This document shows, one piece after another, positions 59,064 through 64,000 of a stretch of 64,000 bases of DNA. The notes beneath the pieces are model-generated. The model had not been told where the DNA came from. It worked only from the letters and a program-made list of their open reading frames with translations, and ran no database searches. The DNA is from Rhododendron vialii (lineage: Eukaryota; Streptophyta; Magnoliopsida; Ericales; Ericaceae), in NCBI RefSeq assembly GCF_030253575.1, contig NC_080562.1, forward strand, positions 29,157,852 through 29,221,851, given 5' to 3'. The first letter of the stretch is position 1; every line of letters begins with the position of its first letter. Made by a program: the position numbers and the translations under genes.

Positions 59064-60744
59064 TAAAAAGTGTTCCAGTTCCCCTCTCATTCTCTCTTCT
59101 CCTCCCTCCTCTTCATGATTTACAAGCTTCTCTCTCATGTCCCCTTCCTTATTTTTTAAGACCCAATAATTCTATGTACCTGAAATAAGTAATCAATGTC
59201 CAAATTCATTTTAAATTGAAGTGCATATGGACCATAAGTGAATTGAATTACTCACTTCAGTGTATTTTCAGGGTATAATAATTCTATGTACCCCGGAAAT
59301 ATCTTGAAATGAGTAATCAATGGTCCAAACAAAGTGAATTTGAAGCATTGATTACTCATTTTGGGTACTTTCGAGGTACCTAGCATTGCTCGTTATGACC
59401 TTCCTTAAAGCTAGCCAACTTTCTAAAACACTTTCAAACTAAGACACACTAACACAATAGGTAGTACGTACTCCCATTGGAGCACTAAACAAACTCAAAT
59501 ATTCACTACTCATAACTAATTAATGGTGGACCTTTGGCCTTGGCTCATAATCTTTCCCCTTGGGTTGGAGTCCTGAGGGTGAGATTGTGAGTTCGAGTTG
59601 ATGGAACAACGGTAGCCCCTCGTAGTAATCTAACTTACTAACGAACTGACGTTCTACCGTGTGGTATAAAAACAAACAAACTAATTAATGGTATTAATTA
59701 AGCTTGTCAAGTTGGTTGTCTCATTTCTCTCTCCAGTGGTAACCTAAGTTCGAGTCCCACGGGACGCAAGTTTGGGGTTCAAGCCAATAGATAGACTCTG
59801 AACCCCCCATTTGACTAATATATTAACCCCCGCTAACATGTATATTATATGACAAAAAAAAAACATTTTAAAACACCTATTGGAGATGCTCAGGGTACCA
59901 TTATCACTTAAGTAGGCAACACCACGACTTGGAGTTGAATTCCAGGGCCCTACATTATAGTGGTAAGCGTGGAAAAAAATTCAAAAGAAAAAAGTTCATC
60001 AACGAAAGCTTTGCCCTCAATAATTGCACCGTGTTTTGTCCCATAGGAAGACTTGACTTATGCCATACTATTGGTATTCGTCCTCTTCCAGTCGTCCTAT
60101 CTCTCGGCCGTGTAATTCCCTTCAAAACTTCCCCCATATCTTCCCTTATCCTATGTCCACCAAAAGCTAATCCGGTCATTCATAGACAGTTCTAAAGAGA
60201 TGCAAGTAGGGATCTGGACTCCTGCACAACTCTAAATATTCTCGCATAATAATTTTATGGAATTGACTCCTACAAGTCGTTTGAGTGGAAATTCTTAAAT
60301 TTTTTTACATGTGTGGGGTGAAAATCCCTTCTTTTTTTTTTTTTTTTGTTATCAATCATTTTTCAGTTTGAATGTATAAAATTAAACCATGGCTATGCAC
60401 ACATACAATATTGTTTTCTATTCGGATCTTACAAGTAGCAATATATACGTATAAAGTATTTATTGTATTACAATATGAATATGAAAATAATGTGATTCAG
60501 GCCACTGCAGTCAGCAAATGGTCAACAAATGGTCGGTCCGCGTTTACTAAGTCGTGGAGGGAATTACAGCTACCTTTCAATTGATTTATCCATGAATACA
60601 CATAGTTTGCCTCCCCACTTGCACTACAGTTGGATTCTTGCTCCAATTTACTAATCCCAGATTTTTTTGCCGGTACTAATCCCAGACTTATTATTATGCC
60701 TTTCTCTAGTTATAATGGATGCTAAGAGCTTAGTTCCAACTAGA

Positions 60745-61140
60745 CCTGTCATTGGGCTGGATCCGATCTGGATCCAACAAATTCGAATCCGATAAGACTT
60801 GAATTCGATATCGATAGTGATAATCCGAATCCAAAAAATTTGGATCCAACCTGAAAATCCGAATCCAATCCAAAAACTTTTTTACTTCAAAAATTTTAGC
60901 AAAAAAAAAATATTCTCCAAAAAAAATTAAAAAAATAAAAATAATAAAAATACAACTTCTTAAACATTTTTTTTTCAAAATAAAAAATTTACAGTATTTT
61001 TTTAAAAAAAGGTTAAATAAAGTTTGGATCGGATTGATAACGGATTTAATCCAATCCGATCCGTATTTGGATTATTGGATTCGGATTATCGGATTACCGG
61101 ATCGATGTTATCAGATTCGGATCGGATCCGGTCCACTAAC
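60745..61140. mobile_element. Foldback/MITE rich in GGATCCGAAT words, second copy
   Basis: Duplicate of the element at 26,800. It has extra repeats of the GATCCGAATCC type near the left end (60,762-60,880). The termini are CTGTCATTGGGCTGGATCCG-like and ATCGGATCCGGTCCAC-like. Confidence 0.6.
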
Positions 61141-61497
61141 ATGAGCTAGGGACCCACATTTATGTGAGAGGGATGTGGTTGAGGTGTGACAAATTGATGT
61201 GCCCCTAGCATCTTCTTTTTACCAATGGCTCCTATATATAAAGGAATAATTTCTTAAGGAATTTTACCAATTGGAAGTCGTATATTATCTTTTTAATTTT
61301 GTGGGGCTCTCGATCGAGATCTGGTTACCTAACCTGAGCCTCTAGTTTGGATGGATGGGTTCTCGCCTGGCCCTTCGCCTGAGCCTCCTAGTTAGTGACT
61401 GGGTTTGCCTAGCCTGCATAGTGAAACACGACTAACAAACCACACCGGAGGGACTCCGGAATGGTCCTCCGGCGTGAGAGTGAGATAGTACGGAGCA

Positions 61498-61923
61498 AGA
61501 GGTTAAAGCATTAGGGTTTTGAGGGTAGGAGATGATGCACCTCTTTAGGGTTGCTTAGCTTCTTTTATATAGAGCATCCTTACTTGCTCCCTAAGTAGTA
61601 ACATGTGCCAGGCACGCTTCGGCTGATGCCGACTGACGTAACAGATCGATAAGGTTGCCAAGAGTCTTTTGCATGAGATGGCGCACCCATGTGTGCTCGT
61701 GCTCTTCACATAACCACTCGGATGACACCTTCATCATACCAAATAAGATGGTTATATGCATGTGAATGAGTTGGCATAATGTTCACCGCCGTGCCTAGTG
61801 TTCGAGCACTAGACCAATGGTAGTAATGTTTACCGCTATGCCTAGTGTCGAAGCACTAGACTGATCGTAGCGACTCTATAGGGCTCGTTTGGATGGGATA
61901 TTGAGAAAGGGTATTAGTTTTCC
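61498..61923. other. Spacer, no gene
   Basis: Contains a duplicated phrase around CCTAGTG(T)TCGAGCACTAGAC and TGCCTAGTGTCGAAGCACTAGA (61,793-61,862). No other feature seen. Confidence 0.45.
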
Positions 61924-62520
61924 TGTCACGTCCTCGAAATTAAACATAGTTATAAATGATTTACATAATAAAAATACTCACAAATATCCGTACGGTACCC
62001 AAAAGATCACTGTGTTCTCATTCCCTCAGCAAATACTTCCATGTTCACACGGTTCCAAAATATTACAATATCGGCTCAACGGCCCAATATTTAACATAAG
62101 TATCGAATGTCAAAAAGGTTTAAGGGTACAATATTCCAAGTCAAAGAATTACAATTTTAGTTACAAATGCATCTTCAAAATAAATTTATAAAGATGAATG
62201 AGTAACTCCTTCAGTTAGCTTTCAAAAATAATGTCCACACTCCAAGCACGCCAAGCAAAGCAAGCTATGATTCCGGATTAGCACCTGAAAATAATATAAG
62301 GCTTGAGCTACACTAGCCCAGTAGAAAAGTCTACGCAAACTCTATATGCAAATGAGCGAGACGAATGAACGAATGATGGGAAATCAAATGACAACGAAGG
62401 AAGCACAACTTTCATGAACAAGTGTCCCAAAATCTCCAATTTTTCTTTTATTCATCCGATAAATCATACCCGTTCAATTCATGTCTCAACATGTCGTGTC
62501 GTTTGTGTGTCTGAGCCGAA

Positions 62521-62690
62521 GCTCCTGCCGGGCTAATTTTGGGACCCCGATATCCCCTGCCAAGCACCCACCTTGAAGGTTAGGCCTTGAGTGATTATTT
62601 TGAGCATTAGCTCCTGCCGGGCTAATTATGGGACCCTGATATCCCCTGCCAGGCACCCACCCGTCGATGAGCCCTGAGTGTTCGCGCGTC
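62521..62690. repeat. 89-bp tandem repeat in the LTR
   Basis: GCTCCTGCCGGGCTAATT followed by GGGACCC(C/T)GATATCCCCTG starts at 62,521 and 62,610, two copies. Same location relative to the LTR ends as the arrays in the sister LTRs. Confidence 0.8.
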
Positions 62691-62878
62691 GTTCACAAGC
62701 TCAAGTGTATGGTTTCATACAAATGTCGTGCAAAAGGCTCATATTTATCCCTCCTTAGTTCTACCAATTTTGGAACGATTCCAATAAATGTACATATATA
62801 TAAACATATCATCTTTCACAAGGCTTTTGGAAGAAAAGGCTGCAACGACATAAGAAATTTTGGTTTTTGTCCGATGGT

Positions 62879-63109
62879 CTACCGGTAGGGAACAGTGGTC
62901 TACCGGTACAATCCATAAGCAGGAGGAACAAAGTTTAGGTTCACGGAAATTCGACCGGTAGAGGAAAAATTGGTACCGGTAGGTGTCCAAGAAAAAATTG
63001 TAATCCTACCGGTAGGGAACAAATCCTACCAGTACAAACTCAAAACAGAGGGTACACATTATTACAACGACAAAGTTCTACCGGTAGAGAAAAACGTCCT
63101 ACCGGTAGA
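62879..63109. repeat. Repeated palindromic word CTACCGGTAG
   Basis: About eight copies, most of them exact or with one change: 62,879; 62,900; 62,952; 62,972; 63,006; 63,026 (CTACCAGTAC); 63,078; 63,100. They are dyad-symmetric and irregularly spaced at 20-50 bases. Confidence 0.88.
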
Positions 63110-63470
63110 AATCCGAAATTTGGCGATTTTGACAGAAAAATGCAAATTTCGATCAAATCTCAAATTCAACATTACAAGCACGATTTCAAACACCAAATCA
63201 CTCATAAAACATATAAAGAGTGGTAGAATTTCCTACCTCGAGTATCCAAACCGAAATCAAAGATATGGAGCAAGCCCTAGCTTCCGGAATCCCAAACCAA
63301 GCAAAAATACACCAAACCGGGCTCTATTCAACACAATACGAGCCCGAATATGCAAGTAAACGATGGAGTTGAGTTAGATTGTTGTGGGTCTTAAGTGATT
63401 GAGTGAGTTTTTGAGAGAGAGAATGAGAGAGATCGAGAGAGAGCTGAGAAGAAGAAAATGGAAAAAAAAA

Positions 63471-63793
63471 GGGCGCCGCTATTCGCAGCCCTTTATTTTC
63501 TTCCGTAGCCCACTACATTTCGGTAAATGGTTGTTGAAAATCATAAATAACATTTCGGTAAATTGCTATTGAAACAAAATTATATTTCGGTAACTACATG
63601 TCGAAAATATGTTCAACTTTCGGTAAACAACTGCCGAACATGCATTTTCGGTAAACATCTGTTGAAAAAAATATTATATTTCGGTAATTGGATGCTGAAA
63701 ATATATCTTAATTTCGGTAACTAATTGTCGAATATAATTGAAAATTTTTAACGGGCTATGGGAGTAAATAGAGGGCTGCGAATAGCAGCGCCC
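63471..63793. mobile_element. MITE carrying seven TTTCGGTAA half-dyads
   Basis: The left end GGGCGCCGCTATTCGCAGCC is mirrored by the right end GGCTGCGAATAGCAGCGCCC; the match extends over about 40 bases. A-runs flank both sides (8-9 A). Between the ends, TTTCGGTAA ... TGNCGAA(A) modules occur seven times at 27-36-base spacing (63,517-63,740). It lies near the probable promoter end of the LTR. Confidence 0.8.
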
Positions 63794-63973
63794 AAAAAAA
63801 ATGAAAAAGTTCTCCTGGTATACACGGCACACACACATGCACTAATCACACAAACACCCATGGCTTTCAATTTCTCACACTTTGACCCGTAACTTTAATT
63901 TTCTACATTAAACCATCATTCATCAATTTATAAATTATTAACAATATATAACAGAAATTTACGGGTCTCTACA

Positions 63974-63989
63974 TTTCCCCCCTCCTAAG
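63974..63989 (-). other. Polypurine tract of the minus-strand element
   Basis: On the minus strand CTTAGGAGGGGGGAAA directly precedes the LTR start TGTAGAGACCC. This fixes the element's orientation and shows that this LTR is its 3' LTR. Confidence 0.8.
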
Positions 63990-64000
63990 ACTGTGGGCCC

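Larger units (their letters stand above)
56599..61497. repeat. Segmental duplication, right copy
   Basis: Partner of 20,591-27,458. Contiguous where the left copy is split by a solo LTR (empty site near 59,455: GACACACTAACACAATAG) and interrupted where the left is not by a hAT MITE (58,272-58,646). Contains MITE copy 3 (58,845-59,063), the GAATTCCAGGGCCC blocks (57,535 and 59,937), SINE-like sequence (59,525-59,845) and the GGATCC foldback (about 60,745-61,140). No intact gene. Confidence 0.85.
61924..63973 (-). repeat. 3' LTR of a minus-strand LTR retrotransposon running off the window
   Basis: On the minus strand it starts TGTAGAGACCCGTAAATTTC and ends GAGGACGTGACA (61,924), the same family as the solo LTRs at 12,639 and 18,002. 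Unlike them, it is followed at 63,974 by a polypurine tract on the minus strand, so the internal region continues to the right of the window. The conserved plus-strand word CTACCTCGAG (63,233) is present. It includes a tandem repeat (62,521-62,690), CTACCGGTAG words (62,879-63,109) and a MITE (63,471-63,793). Confidence 0.82.

Overview
The window is nuclear DNA from a flowering plant, probably a eudicot. The evidence is tRNA-Asp-primed Athila-type Ty3/Gypsy retroelement sequence, Tourist, hAT and CACTA elements, an LRR-XII receptor kinase with its typical kinase-domain intron, SAG12-like protease remnants, and a nuclear insert of plant mitochondrial cox1. The species cannot be named from sequence alone. 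I see no intact host gene. Almost everything is mobile DNA, host gene fragments carried or broken by it, and duplicated debris.

Layout. 1-5.3 kb: a decayed SAG12-like cysteine protease, a LINE tail and three MITEs. 5.6-6.9 kb: mitochondrial cox1 fragment and probable further mitochondrial DNA. 6,949-16,937: a CACTA transposon (TSD ACT) carrying exons from two unrelated host genes (a DENN-domain protein and an NFX1-type zinc-finger protein) and a solo LTR. 18,002-20,284: a second solo LTR of the same broad family. 20,591-27,458: left copy of a segmental duplication, split by a solo LTR that itself holds a Helitron. 27,918-31,095: LRR receptor kinase pseudogene, the most nearly intact host gene. 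31.4-37.7 kb: inverted LTR-like pieces, a 648-bp tandem duplication that looks like a promoter plus leader, and more duplicated debris. 38,203-54,083: a complete but dead Athila-like element (TSD ATATA) inserted into an RNase H-like coding region; its 5' LTR and its gag are each interrupted by another solo LTR. 54.1-56.6 kb: tandem and foldback repeats. 56,599-61,497: right copy of the segmental duplication, with a GAGCTCG-rich hAT MITE. 61,924 to the end: the 3' LTR and polypurine tract of a minus-strand LTR element that continues beyond the window.

The nesting gives a relative history. The 20.6/56.6 kb duplication came before the solo LTR at 23,045 and the hAT MITE at 58,272, since each is in one copy only. 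The Helitron entered after that LTR. The RNase H-like gene predates the Athila element, which predates its two nested solo LTRs. There is no working gene set; what links the parts is repeated insertion, LTR-LTR recombination to solo LTRs, and capture or disruption of host exons. I found no tRNA, rRNA or CRISPR and no convincing new enzymatic system. The most unusual signals are the family-specific self-complementary words repeated inside several LTRs and the two-gene capture by the CACTA element.
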